Both the position numbers and the translations under genes were made by a program. The notes under the pieces are model-generated. The model worked only from the letters and a program-made list of their open reading frames with translations. It did no database searches and had not been told where the DNA came from. From Quercus robur (lineage: Eukaryota > Streptophyta > Magnoliopsida > Fagales > Fagaceae), in the NCBI RefSeq assembly GCF_932294415.1, contig NC_065535.1:12246282-12310281 (forward strand): DNA of 64,000 nucleotides. The letters run 5' to 3'. Positions 1 to 10,589 of this stretch are shown here, piece by piece. Within the stretch, counting starts at the first letter, position 1, and every line of letters begins with the position of its first letter.

Positions 1-60
1 GTGTGTGTTTGTTTCTCAAAAAAAAAAAAAAAAAAAAAGATAAAGCAGGTGGCATTATAA

Positions 61-297
61 GGATGGGTTTGGATTCATGTTTCCCACTCAGCGTTTGCGT
101 TTTTTTTTTTTTTTTTAAAGACCAGCGCCTGGTGCACTGTTCACGGGACATGAACAGTGCACCAAGACATATGAACAGTAAAAAAAAGAGTGAACAATAT
201 TTTTTTACATATTTAAAAATTATTTTGCTACAATATTTTCAGTTTTCAGTTATCAATTTTCAGTTTTCAGCAAAATAAATTGTATCCAAACGGATCC
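61..297. mobile_element. Tourist-like (PIF/Harbinger) MITE
   Basis: The 237-bp insert begins ggatgggtttggat and ends atccaaacggatcc, which are imperfect terminal inverted repeats. It is flanked by TAA on both sides (58-60 and 298-300). The homologous empty site in duplication copy B reads cattatgaatata, which fits one TNA target duplicated on insertion. The 3-bp TAA-type TSD and the GTTTGGAT-like termini are typical of Tourist MITEs. There is no coding capacity. Confidence 0.75.
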
Positions 298-300
298 TAA

Positions 301-613
301 ATATATTGTGTTCTCATAAACGTAGACGCGTTGCCAAATCAAGTAAAAATTTTCAATATTGATTTCTCTCTATTTTTAACTAAATTTGCATGCACAAAAA
401 TTATCCACAATTTCCTTATCTGCTATGCTTTTCCCCAATGAGGGGGAGTTGAGTCCTAAGTTCTAACTTCTTTAAAGGGCCGTGGACCTATGGCCAACTC
501 TGTTGACAGACAAAAATCTAAACACCCACCAAATAACACGGCAAAATTAGTATTAAAAAATCTATTGGTGTCAAGCTTAGGACAATTGGATGACCCATTT
601 GACCTTTCATTAT
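301..613. other. Gene-free flank of duplication copy A
   Basis: AT-rich sequence homologous to 58559-58880 in copy B. Nothing gene-like is visible; the short ORF at 490-732 runs into the transposon inverted repeat and is not preserved in copy B. Confidence 0.6.
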
Positions 614-622
614 TATTTTTAA

Positions 623-2125
623 GGCGAAAAGCACATTTTGGTCCTTATATTTTCACACGATTCCTACTTTGGTTCCTAAATTTTATTTTTATTGCTTTTA
701 GTCCTTGTTTAGAAAAACGCCTTCTGTTTTAGTCCTTTCTGTCAGTGCCGTTAGGGCACTGACCTACGTGGCAAACGGAATTATTAAAATAATAATAAAA
801 AATTTTATTTTGTCATTAAAAAATGCCAAGTCAGCATTTAAATTTAAAAAAAATTATTTATTAAATTTAACTAAATAAAAAAATAAAAAACAGAAAAAAA
901 AAAAATCACATTAATTAAGATTGAAGTGTGTCTTGAGCAAGAACACCAAGAACACATACACAAACCCAGAAATTAAAATTCAAAAATTAAAATTTTCAAA
1001 ATCATCACATACACATGAAAGTTTGGAAATGTTCCAATCGGGGCCACGTTAAAGACAAAATAAACTGCAAAAACAACCCAAACACACACTGTACATGACA
1101 ACAACATAAAGGAAAAAAAAACCCAGTAATGCTTTAAACTTTAAAAAGAAAACCCAGATATAGATTCAAAAAAAAAAAAAAAATTAAGTACCCAAAGCTT
1201 CCAATTGGTGCTTCTTGCTACTGGAACCAGGCGGTCTGCCCCTAGCTTTCTTGAACGAAGTGGGTGGCGCTGATCCTCCAGAAGGAAGCGATGTTGGAGC
1301 CCAGGGAGGAGGAGTTGGAGCTGGATGAGGAGATGAAAACCCACCTCCACCACTTGACTGAGTCTGAGCTACAGGTACGGGCTAAGCCGTAGGAGTGAGA
1401 CCCAAAGCCATAGAGCCATCTGGGCCATACTTTTTGGGTCTCCCTCTTTTCTTCTTAGCTTACTCGCCGCCAGTCATACTCCCCATATTCACATTCACAT
1501 TCACAGCCCCACCACCACCACTTCCACCATCAAGCTGGTAAGTCGGTGATGTTGCTGTTGCTGCTGTTGCTGTCGTCGTAGCAGCTGTGGCATTTGTTGC
1601 GGTAGAGATGGGCTTGTAAACGGCGTTGCCGTCGGAACTAAAACCCAAGCGCATGTTCTGAACCAGTGGCTGTGCCGGCAGCGGCGACGACGACTGTTGC
1701 TGTTGTTGATGTTGTTGTTGTTGTTGTTGAAGTGCACCGACGACGGCGAAAATTTTAATTTTTGAATTTTAATTTCTGGGTTTGTGTATGTTTTCTGGTT
1801 GTTCTTGCTCAAGACATACTTCAATCTTAATTAATGTGATTTTTTATTTTTATTTCTGTTTTTTATTTTTTTATTTAGTTAAATTTAATAAATTATTTTT
1901 TTAAATTTAAATGCTGACTTGGCATTTTTTAATGACAAAATAAAATTTTTTATTATTATTTTAATAATTCCGTTTGCCACGTAATTTAGTGCCCTAACGG
2001 CACTGACGGAAAGGACTAAAACAGAAGGCGTTTTTCTAAACAGGGACTAAAAGCGGTAAAAATAAAATTTAGGGACCAAAGTAGGAATCGTGCGAAAATA
2101 TAGGGACCAAAATGTGTTTTTCGCC
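623..2125. mobile_element. Pack-MULE (non-autonomous Mutator-like element)
   Basis: The 1503-bp element has long terminal inverted repeats of about 375 bp (623-1000 against 1750-2125), beginning ggcgaaaagcacattttgg. It is flanked by a perfect 9-bp TSD, tatttttaa, at 614-622 and 2126-2134. Long TIRs with a 9-bp TSD are the signature of Mutator-like elements. No transposase is present. The interior holds a piece of a host AT-hook gene (separate entry), which makes it a Pack-MULE. Copy B of the duplication has the unoccupied site, so the insertion probably postdates the duplication. Confidence 0.93.
1184..1740 (-). pseudogene. Captured AHL (AT-hook nuclear-localized) gene fragment inside Pack-MULE
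   Basis: On the minus strand one frame reads a Gln-rich N-terminus, then NMRLGFSSDGNAVYKPIS, a Thr/Ala and Gly-rich linker, a first AT-hook block KKKRGRPKKYGPDGSMALGL, a Pro/Ser linker, and a second AT-hook RGRPPGS followed by KKHQLEALG. This is the N-terminal layout of the two-hook clade of plant AHL DNA-binding proteins. The PPC/DUF296 domain that should follow is absent. The frame is broken by stops just before the first hook (GGE*AKKKRGRP) and after it (TPTA*PVP). It ends at TTGG|GTACTT, which may be an old exon-intron boundary. A non-functional captured exon is the best reading. Confidence 0.85.
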
Positions 2126-2647
2126 TATTTTTAAATATATCATTTTTTTTCTTTTCTTTTTTTAAGTTAGAGAAAACACAACATCAACACTAAAAAATAA
2201 ATAAATAAAAAAAGGGCAGCAGAGCTGCAAATTAACAAAAAGAGAACAACCAAAGTTCAGCAACAAGCCAGCTAGCACCACCAACCTCTCTTGAAAAAAG
2301 AAAAAAGAAATTCTCTTCCATAAGCCACACAAAATTCTATTTTGAACTGTATTTTCTACATTCTCAAGCAAGAATAGTCTAAAATCTAATATCCTGGCTA
2401 TATAACTCACAGCTTGACCAATATCACGGCCTCAGCTCTAGCCTTTCCAGTATTTTGAATCGATTTTATTTTTATCATGGACTAATTGTTTATTCATTCA
2501 TTCAGGCTTCTAGAACTGTTTCCCCAAAACCAAAGTTTCCGCGAGAGAGAGTGTGCTTTTTTTTTTTTTTAATATTATGTGCTGGTTGAAAAAGAAACAT
2601 CATAGAACAAAAAAGAAGAGTGTGTTTGAGTTCAAAGTTCAAAGTTC

Positions 2648-2848
2648 AAACATCATTATTTATTTATTTATTTTTTGCTAGGTAACATCATTATTCATTT
2701 AACGTAAAGGTAAAAATAAAATAACACCCATTCTAATAATAACATCATTATTTATTTATTTATTTATTTATTTTTTTGCTAGGTAACATCATTATTCATT
2801 TAACGTAAAGGTAAAAATAAAATAACACCCATTCTAATAATAAAATAA
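2648..2848. repeat. Tandem duplication, about 101-bp unit x2
   Basis: The stretch containing gctaggtaacatcattatt, the following taaagg-rich segment and acacccattct occurs twice in a row, with ggtaac at 2681 and 2782. Duplication copy B has only one equivalent unit (near 59155-59230), so this is a local change in copy A. Confidence 0.8.
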
Positions 2849-3026
2849 TAATAACAACTATGATTGTTATTCTCATCTCAATTACAAGTTACAACCATTC
2901 TTTTTTCATAAATAAATAAAAATTCAACCATTCTTTTAATAGCTTGTTTACAAAGTGATATATGCATCTATATTAGTACACAACTTTATTTTCAAATACC
3001 AACACAACCAATTAGCAAGGCTGATG

Positions 3027-3117
3027 CCAAAGTGCTTGGGGGGTCTAGGGGAGAAAGGGTTCGAACTGCGGGATTAGCAGCATGTTGTAATTATCTCTAA
3101 AAAAAAAAAAAAAAAAA
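3027..3117 (+). mobile_element. 5'-truncated tRNA-derived SINE
   Basis: The insert holds a pol III B-box-like GGTTCGAACTG (3058-3068) and ends in ttatctct plus 19 A. It is flanked by a 15-bp TSD, ttagcaaggctgatg, at 3012-3026 and 3118-3132. The homologous place in copy B has a single caacgctgatg, the empty site. No A-box is seen, so the copy is probably 5'-truncated. Confidence 0.85.
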
Positions 3118-3146
3118 TTAGCAAGGCTGATGTGATATATAATTTT

Positions 3147-3364
3147 TCAAGGGCACTTGAGTTGGCCACCACGGGTGGTCATGGTGGCGTAGCAGGGGCA
3201 TACATCACGGTTGCCGGAAGTGCCTGGAGGGACACAGCTGCAGCGAGCACAGCAAGTCCCACAAGCCCTCTTGCACAGGTTTGGCCTAGACGATAACTGA
3301 CACCTTGCACTACATGCTGCTCCACAATCTGTGAAAGTATAACATATAATTCAATTAATCATAA

Positions 3365-3403
<39 letters not shown>

Positions 3404-3747
3404 AAAATTTTAATTAGCCAACTATGATTATTCAATCAAACAGTATCATATATGTAACATAAATAGTAATGGAAGAAGATAAAACTCACCTATTTTTTTA
3501 CTGGGAGAACCCTTTGTTGTATCTGCTGTGTTCACCTGCATAACTCAACAATATATTATCGTGTTAGAAATTAAGTGATAGGCTTCATATGCACGTTTAT
3601 TTTAGTAAACAATTAGGACGTTAGAGGAAAGAGACTATATGAGGTCTTAGATGATTGATAAAAGTTTACCATTTGATCAGCTTCAACGAGATGGAAAACG
3701 AGAATGGAAATGAGAATAAAAGCAATTAAAGCCTTTAAAATGGCCAT
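3147..3747 (-). CDS. GASA/snakin-family cysteine-rich secreted peptide, copy A
   Basis: A three-exon gene: exon 1 3670-3747, exon 2 3490-3535, exon 3 3147-3328, all with GT-AG borders, giving 101 aa. Residues 1-24 form a signal peptide (MAILKALIAFILISILVF...). A short spacer (VNTADTTKGSPSKK) precedes the GASA domain with all 12 conserved cysteines in the family spacing, including CKRACGTCCARCSCVPPGT, CPCY and the terminal KCP. GASA/snakin peptides are secreted or wall-associated, often gibberellin- or stress-regulated, and some are antimicrobial; the role of this one is not readable from sequence. The start is chosen because the ATG begins a clean signal peptide 94 bp below a TATA box. A paralog at 59425-59970 differs at only a few residues. 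Confidence 0.93.
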
Positions 3748-3840
3748 GGCGGATGACTTGAAGCTAGAGCTTGCTACATTCGTTAATTTGGAAGTTGAAA
3801 ACCTGAAGATTTAGTGCATAGAAGTGAGCTAAGGATGCTC

Positions 3841-3850
3841 CTATTTATAG
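3841..3850 (-). promoter_or_regulatory. TATA box of GASA gene A
   Basis: The minus strand reads CTATAAATAG, 94 bp upstream of the ATG. The same box and spacing occur in copy B at 60078-60087. Confidence 0.75.
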
Positions 3851-4453
3851 CAAGAGTATGTGAGCTAGACAGCAAGAATTAATAAATAAAAATGCAGGTG
3901 CATGCAAGCTAGGACAGGACATTCTTAATTATAACATATATGTAGTTTGTACGCGGAACAGAAATTAAAAAGCAAAGTGAATACTGAGGGAGTACTATCT
4001 GGTAACGAAGAGCAATTGGAATCATCTAGAGTAGGCACTTGTTGTGTTACTTCCTGGTTGGTGTTTTCAATTCCAAGTGGCTCAAGGTATCTAGCGCACA
4101 GTTTTAACGTATCCAAGATAAATACTTCTACGCGGAAACTGTTTTACAGCCATAAAATATCAGAATCTTGAAGATAAAACAATGTATGATTAGAAAGGAA
4201 GAGTGTCGGAGTAAATTTGACTCTATCCCATCGGGAAAAGCTATACTATTACGGACAAAGTTTTTTTTCTCGGGCCATTAAAAAACAGAGTTTGATCACG
4301 TTGAAACAATGTGGTATATGTATGGGAATGTAACTTAGACTGCTCAATTAATTAATAAAGTCAACAAATCCTGTACTTAAAAAAATAATACCAAAAAAAT
4401 AAAACCGAGAAAAGTTCAGAGATAATTTAAAATTTAAAGCACTTGTTCAACAC

Positions 4454-6372
4454 TTTTTTTTGAGAAACCAGACTATCAGTAGCCTGGGCTTTTATTCCAC
4501 AAGAAAACCAACTCAATGAATGTCAAAGATTACAAGAGAAGCAATGTCCTCAGGCATGAAATCAGTCCATACCCGAGTCTCCCTACAATTCTTGGCTTTT
4601 TTGGCTAGTGCATCTGCTACAACGTTGCAGTGCCTAGTATTAAAAATTGTTAGAGATATATTAACCCATTAGCATAGGCCCAAGTCTAATTCTACTTTGT
4701 GTGCAAGCCAAGTCTCCTACTTGTACTAGAAGTCTATTAGTCTAGAGTTTAGTCTACTGTATATACACATATTATGAGTCATTGTAATACAGGATTTGTA
4801 CTACACTCTAATATATTATTGATGTAGCCCTTTAGGGTTTCCTCCATTGATGTAGGCCGTTAGGCTGAACCACGTAACTCTCGTGTGTTACTGTGTTCTA
4901 TATTTTATGCTTTCACTTCCGCATCCATACTAGCATATTCAACATGGTGTATCAATGCTAATATTTAATATGGTATCAGAGTCACCTTCCTGTGGTCATG
5001 GTTTTCTGTCCTTACGGTATATTTAAGAGCAATCTTTGTCTTCCTCGGTGTTTTTTTTTCGCTGTGTTTATCTTCTTTGGCTTCCTATTGCTGCCGTTAA
5101 AACTCTTCGGTATAATTAAACCACCAACACTACAAGACCATTGACTTCCTCAAATTATTGTCACAGAGAAACTTCATTCAAGGGATCGTCTCAACCTTAT
5201 CAAATCTCAAGATTTCATCAAGCTTCCATCTTGAGTTTGAGAGGGGGTGTTAGAGATATATTAACCTATTAGCATAGGCCCAAGTCTAATTCTATTTTGT
5301 GTGCAAGCCAAGTCTCTTACTTGTACTAGAAGTCTATTAGTTTAGGGTTTAATCTACTATATATACATATATTATGATTCATTGTAACACAGGATTTGTA
5401 CTACACTCTAATATGTTATTGATGTAGCCCTTTAGGGTTTCTTCCATAGATGTAGGCTATTAGGCTGAACCACGTAACTCTCGCGAGTTACTGTATTCTA
5501 TATTTTATGTTTTTGCTTCCGCATCCATACTAGTATATTCAACATGGTGTATCAATACTAATATTTAACAAAAATAAATTCAAAAGAAGAAAGAGCAGTA
5601 ACTTGAGTTTGGATATCCTCGAGAATGTGGCCATAATATAAGTCAAGTGATCTGTGCTGTCCAGATTAAGAGCTTGGATCACCTGGAGGGAGTCACCCTC
5701 AAAGACAACATCTTGAAGGCCTAGCTCCATCGCAAACAGCACTGCTCGGCAACAAGCAAGGGCTTCTAACTCCACAACTGTTTGAGCAGTTGGAACTGAC
5801 GTGGATAATGCTCCAATAGCCTCACCACGCCAGTCCTGGACGATCACACCTAGCCCTGCTTGGTTACAAGACTTGAAGACCGCAACATCAAAATTAACTT
5901 TAAACTTATTTTCATTAGGTGGCTGCCATTGCTGAGGCAGAGAAGGGCCCGTAGCAGTTGGTGTTTGGTCTTGGACGTCCAGGAATTCTTGAAGGTAACT
6001 TCCGGCCAAAGAGCTAATACAGTTGAGAGGCTGGACTTGAAGGTTGAGTCTCAGAGCATTGCGTCGGTTCCACAGCATCCAGGCAATGATGACAAAGATC
6101 TCGGCTCTGTAATTTTCCTTGATCTGCATGTATCGGTGAAGAAGTTCTTGAAAGCTTAAAGCATGGGCATTGGCTGAGGGCAGGGACCAAGAAAATGAGC
6201 TCCAAACTAGTTCAAGTTTCGTGCAAGACCATAGAACATGGAGGGTGTCCTCGTGCTGAGCTTGACAGGCGCTGCAAACCTCTGTGGTGGCAATGTGGGC
6301 AAGGCATCGTTGCAATGTTAAATGTACTAACACATCACCAACCAAGAAACACACCACCAACAGGCAGTCCAT
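4454..6372 (-). pseudogene. LINE remnant: zf-RVT plus RNase H (RVT_3) domain, split by TRIM element
   Basis: The minus strand encodes a zf-RVT-like cysteine segment (VCSACQ...LHVLWSC), a linker with WMLWNRRNALRLN, and an RNase H fold starting KFKVNFDVAVFKS. That domain continues through GLGVIVQDWRG, ELEALACCRAVLFA and VVFEGDSLQVIQAL. After a one-base frameshift near 5637 and the TRIM insertion (4648-5570), it resumes at NTRHCNVVADALAKKAKN and ends in a stop near 4500. The transcript sense ends in ggtttctc plus A8 at 4454, a LINE-like 3' tail. The reverse transcriptase is missing, so the copy is 5'-truncated and dead. The 5' boundary is not certain. Confidence 0.82.
4648..5570 (+). mobile_element. 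TRIM (miniature LTR retrotransposon, tRNA-Met primed)
   Basis: Two 323-bp LTRs (4648-4970 and 5248-5570) start tgttagagatat; the second ends atttaaca. A primer-binding site tggtatcagag (initiator-Met type) starts at 4971. A purine tract gagtttgagaggggg lies just before the second LTR. The internal part is only 277 bp and non-coding. A 5-bp TSD, aaaat, flanks it (4643-4647, 5571-5575). This is a textbook TRIM, inserted in the LINE RNase H remnant. Confidence 0.93.
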
Positions 6373-6653
6373 ATTCCAAGAAGACAGGGATTCTTTGTTT
6401 AGAGGGCTACGTGGTCAAATTATTGATTTTGAACAAATAATATTTTAACACAATTAGGTGCCACCTTTTATGCAACAATTGGGTACGTGAAATCTTTTGC
6501 ACTTGCCAGTTGCCATTTATCCCTTCTATGTATTCCACTGTAATAAAAAATTCTTCATAATGATAATACCCCACCTAATTTTATAGTCATGTCATCATTA
6601 TTCTTCCATACACTTTATACAAACTCATAGCTATATTAAATTCGTTTAGTAGT

Positions 6654-6685
6654 AGTTTCAAAAAAAAAAAAAAAAAAAAAAAAAA
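6654..6685 (+). mobile_element. Micro retro-insertion: agtttc plus poly(A)
   Basis: A 32-bp insert, agtttc followed by 26 A, is flanked by the perfect 12-bp direct repeat tcgtttagtagt (6642-6653 and 6686-6697). This is the footprint of target-primed reverse transcription in which almost only the poly(A) tail was copied. Confidence 0.75.
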
Positions 6686-6831
6686 TCGTTTAGTAGTGAC
6701 TAGTGAGAGTGGGGTGCCTTTTGTTGTGGGTTGGTCCACAGAATGAACGATCAAATTAAACAGAAGAATATTATTTCCATGAAAAATATTAAACGTTTTT
6801 TGTCAATTTATTAAAAAAAATGGTAAATGTT

Positions 6832-7189
6832 AATGATGTCTTAGGGTAATTGTTAATAAACTATTTTAAGAAATTTTTTATAGAAAAAGAAAAAAAAAAT
6901 ATTGGGTCATGCTAATGAGTGCCTATAGGACAATGATTAATAATCCATTTTAGGAAAGTTTTGACACCATCTGTATGAAAAATGAAAATTACTGTCAAAA
7001 CATTTATTGCTTTTTCCCCATAAAACTTTCTTTAAATGGATTGTTAACCAATACCCTAAAGACATCCGTTAGTATTTTCCATTAATATTTTGATATATAT
7101 ATTTTTTAATTTTTCATAAAAGTTGTGTCAAAACTTTTTTAAAATGAGTTATTAACACAATTACTCTAAGACACTCATTAACATGACTC
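6832..7189. mobile_element. MITE with a related MITE nested inside
   Basis: The outer ends are inverted repeats: ggtaaatgttaatgatgtc on the left and the complement of gacactcattaacatgact on the right. A second copy of the same family (6904-7080; left gggtcatgctaatgagtgcc, right catccgttagtattttcc) sits within it. Related copies lie near 46235-46415 and at 46562-46742. The exact TSDs are unclear. Confidence 0.65.
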
Positions 7190-7392
7190 ATAAAAAGATT
7201 TACAAATTAATATGGTAATGAATATGATGTTATATCAATGCTATAATAAATAACTTTTTCATAAATTTTATTTTATTTTATTTTTTGTTTTTAGCTCATC
7301 ACTTCCCAACAAGTCTTATAATGTCTTAAATGGTAGTATGAAAAAAAAAAAAAAAAACATGATAGAAGTGGAAATAATATATGAACTTATGA

Positions 7393-7413
7393 AATTCTCA
7401 AAAAAAAAAAAAA
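7393..7413 (+). mobile_element. Micro retro-insertion: aattctc plus poly(A)
   Basis: A 21-bp insert, aattctc plus 14 A, is flanked by the perfect 12-bp repeat atgaacttatga (7381-7392 and 7414-7425). Confidence 0.75.
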
Positions 7414-7564
7414 ATGAACTTATGAATGTTTGTGATAAATAATAAAAAAACCACTAGGACATAAGATAATAACAGTTTAGTGATTCTTTACGTAATTGTT
7501 GGTTTTATTTTCTTTCTATACTCTAAATTATTTCTTTTGATGGGCATATTCTTCATATGTATTT

Positions 7565-8451
7565 TGATGATGCACAGAAAATCAGTAGGCTGAATGCTCC
7601 AGGCTTCAATGGGCTAATGGTTGCTTGGAAGGCCTGAAAAGAAAGAAACACAAGATCAAAGGTGACCGGGGTGAACCGGCCAAGAACCCTCCGATGCTTA
7701 AGTTAGTCTTTGTCTTTTGGAAACTCAGGAATTCCCAACTTTTATGTAATAGTGAAAAAACTCCCTTTTATTTTGCATGGATGAGTCTTTATATAGTAGG
7801 CCTTATAGCGGTTACTTGTTTAGTAACCGCCCCAATATTCATGGAGATTCTGAAGATTCAGACTCAACTCCCACAACCGCTATAGCAGTTAGAATAAGAA
7901 GTCTTATCTTCTATAACTGCCATAGCGATGAAGAAGATAAAATAGTAACGCGTGGTCTGAATTACAAGCTGGTGTAGACAAATCCATCTTCGGAATTTTT
8001 CCTAAGCGTTGGGAGATCGTCTAGGTCACTTCGTGAGCTAGACGACCCTTATAGTCTTGGATGACCTTTCCGGTCCTGGACGACCCTTCTGGTCGTGGAC
8101 GACCCTTCTGGTCTTGGACGACCCTTTTAGTCTTGGACGACTTCTCTAGTCATGGACGACCTTTTTGGTCTTGGACGACCCTCCGGGTCTTGGACGACCT
8201 TTCTGGTCTTGGACGACCCTTGTGGTCTTGGACGACCTCTCTGGTCATGGACGACCTCTCTGGTCTTGGACGACCCTTCGGGTCATGGACGACCTTTCTG
8301 GTCATGGACGACCCTTATGGTCTTGGACGACCCTTCTGGTCTTGGACGACCTTCCGGGTCTTGGATGACCTTCCGGGTCTTGGACGACCCTTCTGGTCTT
8401 GGACGACTCTATGGACGAACTAGAGATAGTCAGATTTTTAGTTCACCATCA
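7565..8451 (-). repeat. 3' LTR of the pol-deleted element
   Basis: An 887-bp LTR matching 13453-14358. It contains 19 copies of a 19-bp repeat; its partner contains 20, which accounts exactly for the length difference. Confidence 0.93.
8041..8401. repeat. 19-bp tandem array (19 units) inside LTR
   Basis: Units of the form gacgacccttctggtcttg follow each other without gaps. Each junction carries the dyad GGTC..GACC. Open frames appear on the plus strand because the units contain few stops; they are not genes. Confidence 0.95.
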
Positions 8452-8699
8452 GTTGCCCCCTTTGTCCATGAGTTGTCTTAGTCACTGTAGCAAAATTCTT
8501 GTTCATTGTTCATTTTTGGCATGTGTCGATGTTTCATTAGTCAATTGGCATGCCACGTGGTGTCATTGTTGTTGTCGATTTTTGACACCTCAGATTATGC
8601 TACATGTTATGATCTCATTGGTCAACGTATTATGTCGATTCGTTTACTGAGGAGATTGCCACATGTCAGCTTCTGGTTGGTCCACATCAACCCATTGAC

Positions 8700-10511
8700 T
8701 TGAAGCCTATAAATTGGTACAATCTCTCTCTTGCCCTCTCATTTTTATGATATTTTCCTTTGCCATCTCGTCTAGGAGCCTTGTCTAGTCATCCTCGTCC
8801 TTAGGCTTTCGTCAAGTACTTCTTCTTTTTCTTCATCCTTAGGTTTGCCTTAGAAAATTCTGTATTTTTCCTATCATGTCTTCATCTAGTGGTAGTACTA
8901 TGAGAGCGATAGACGAGTATCAGGATGAGTCCAATGGAAGTAGCGGTAGCACCAAGAGTAGTAGTAGTAGCTTTAGTTCCCAAGACGAGCATTATTCGTC
9001 TGGGGCTCTTGGAGTTCCTTTGGAGGTCTTCTAGGAAGAGATGAGGCGGAGGGTAACTTCCAGTTCTAGAGCTAGCTTGTCAAAGAGGGCTGAATCATCC
9101 AAGACTCCTTCTCAAGACGAGTAGGAGAATGTCATCTATAGTTGATTAGGGGTCGTAGTTCTTCTAATAGGTTACGGAAGATGAAATTTTTCTTCGTCTT
9201 TGGAAATTGGGTTGGGTACCCAATTGATGTAAATAGAACTCTGTTCCCTCCTTTTACTAGTGCTCTAGGTTGTATTCGTCCTGAGGGTATGTTTTCTTTG
9301 AAGTTACTTCGTCTTTTCATTTGTTCTTTCCCTCATCTAACAATTCTTCTCGTCTATGCAGTTGTTACTCGTCCACATTTAGACGACTATAGAAAAAGCT
9401 CGTAGTTATCTTGATAGGTCCTTCCATAATTTGGCAACGCTTCGCCGTCTTGAGCCCACTAAGGAGAATCTCATTCACGAGGAGACCACTCATCGAAGTA
9501 AGAGTCGTCTTTCAAATTTTATTTTTTATTTTTTAGTCGTCTAATTCTTCATGCTTTCTCCAGTATAGGACTAGTCACCATGAAGGAGAACAAGGGTAAG
9601 AATGTTGCCAGTGGGATTGAGGAGGAGGAAGTCCAAGTCCTCTAGGACAAACTAGTTCCTTTGGTTGTATAGAGCCCCATCGTCCAACCTCATGCTGGGA
9701 AGAGGAAGGGTATCTCCATTGATGTGGACCTTAGAAACCTTACTAGTCGTCGACATCTGAAGAAGGTTAGAACTAACAAGCCCCCTTCTATGACCCCCTC
9801 GTACAAGGCCCGCAAATCCAAAGATGTGATGGCATACCTGGATGGACTGGCTGTGAACTTGGTCTCTTCTGAAGTTCCTCCTTCAGCCATCCAAACTGAA
9901 GCTCTTCATCCTTTTGTTGGTAGACCTCCTCGCAAGACTCATCCTTCAACTCTTGTTGAGGCTCCTCCTATCTTGGTGTTGGACGAAGGCCATGCATTTT
10001 CTTTGTTGATTTTTTTTTTTTAAGACAAAATTTTTAACTCTTCCTCGTCCATTCCTATGTCAGGCAATGGAAAAGTTTTATGCTACGTCCTAGCAGGCTA
10101 GGGAGTTGAGTGACGATGTTAAGGTTTTGTCTTCTGGAAGTAGAGAAGGAGCTGGGGAATCAAGTTGAGGAGCTTAAGGAGACTCGTGTTGGTCACCTTA
10201 AAGGAAAATGCCAAGAGTTATCCTCGTCCTTAGAGAAAGCAATGGACGAAGCAGTCGAAGCCTTCAAAATGTCTGACGAGTTCACTAGGCGTCTGGACGA
10301 GCAATATGCTGCTGGCTACGAGGACTTTCACTTCGATGCTAAGGAAGCCTATCTTAAGATGGACTTTAATGTCTTCAAGGTTCCAATTGCTGCTGAGAGT
10401 TCTTTGCTTCAGACGAGCTCTGAGGATGTAAATATCATGGACGATGCCTTTACTGAGCCTTCCAAGGATGATCCAAAGTCTGGGGATGCTCTCAGTGGTT
10501 TATCAAAGTAA
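8700..10511 (+). pseudogene. Decayed antisense gene of the pol-deleted element
   Basis: This runs opposite to the element's gag. A TATA-like cctataaatt (near 8707) precedes an ATG at 8877 that opens an acidic, Ser-rich segment. A short piece resembling the FFVSGDGWE part of the antisense gene at 21737-24037 follows (NRLRKMKFFFVFGNW, near 9170). Later come a basic segment near 9724-9970, then a T-rich intron-like stretch ending tatgtcag near 10063. The last part (10110-10511) is a coiled-coil-like stretch ending in an acidic tail, laid out like the last exon of the intact gene. Several in-frame stops and missing parts mark it as a pseudogene. Confidence 0.65.
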
Positions 10512-10561
10512 TCTTCAATTTAACTTTGTTTTTATATATTGTTCATGGTGCCCTTTTTTTT

Positions 10562-10580
10562 GGGGGGGGGGGGGGGGGGG
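10562..10580 (+). repeat. Poly(G) run
   Basis: Nineteen consecutive G inside the element, just after the antisense remnant. It is prone to length error in assembly. Confidence 0.9.
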
Positions 10581-10589
10581 CTTATTTTA

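Larger units (their letters stand above)
39..4433. repeat. Segmental duplication, copy A (pairs with 58533-60678)
   Basis: This stretch aligns in direct orientation with 58533-60678, beginning at gataaagcaggtggcattat here and gataaagtaggcgacattat there. Homology covers the flank, the whole GASA gene with its introns and promoter, and the downstream sequence, and fades near the shared cagagataatttaaa. Copy A is about 2 kb longer mainly because it holds a Tourist-like MITE, a Pack-MULE and a SINE that copy B lacks. It also has about 170 bp near 2270-2440 without a counterpart and an extra tandem repeat near 2650-2845. Seen directly; the exact ends are approximate. Confidence 0.9.
6440..7559. 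other. AT-rich intergenic stretch with MITEs and two micro-insertions
   Basis: No gene is visible. The stretch holds the nested MITE pair and two short poly(A) insertions listed separately. Confidence 0.6.

Noticed and set aside
1..278. 91-aa ORF at the window start
   Set aside because: Composed of an A-run, the Tourist-like MITE and T-runs; absent from duplication copy B.
3058..3068. GGTTCGAACTG as part of a tRNA gene
   Set aside because: No cloverleaf can be drawn around it; the poly(A) tail and TSD show it is a SINE B-box.
8061..8481. Three overlapping plus-strand ORFs of 67-120 aa with repeated LGRPFWSWTT-type peptides, and their twins at 13949-14383
   Set aside because: They are translations of the 19-bp LTR array in different frames and lack any start context or conservation beyond the repeat.
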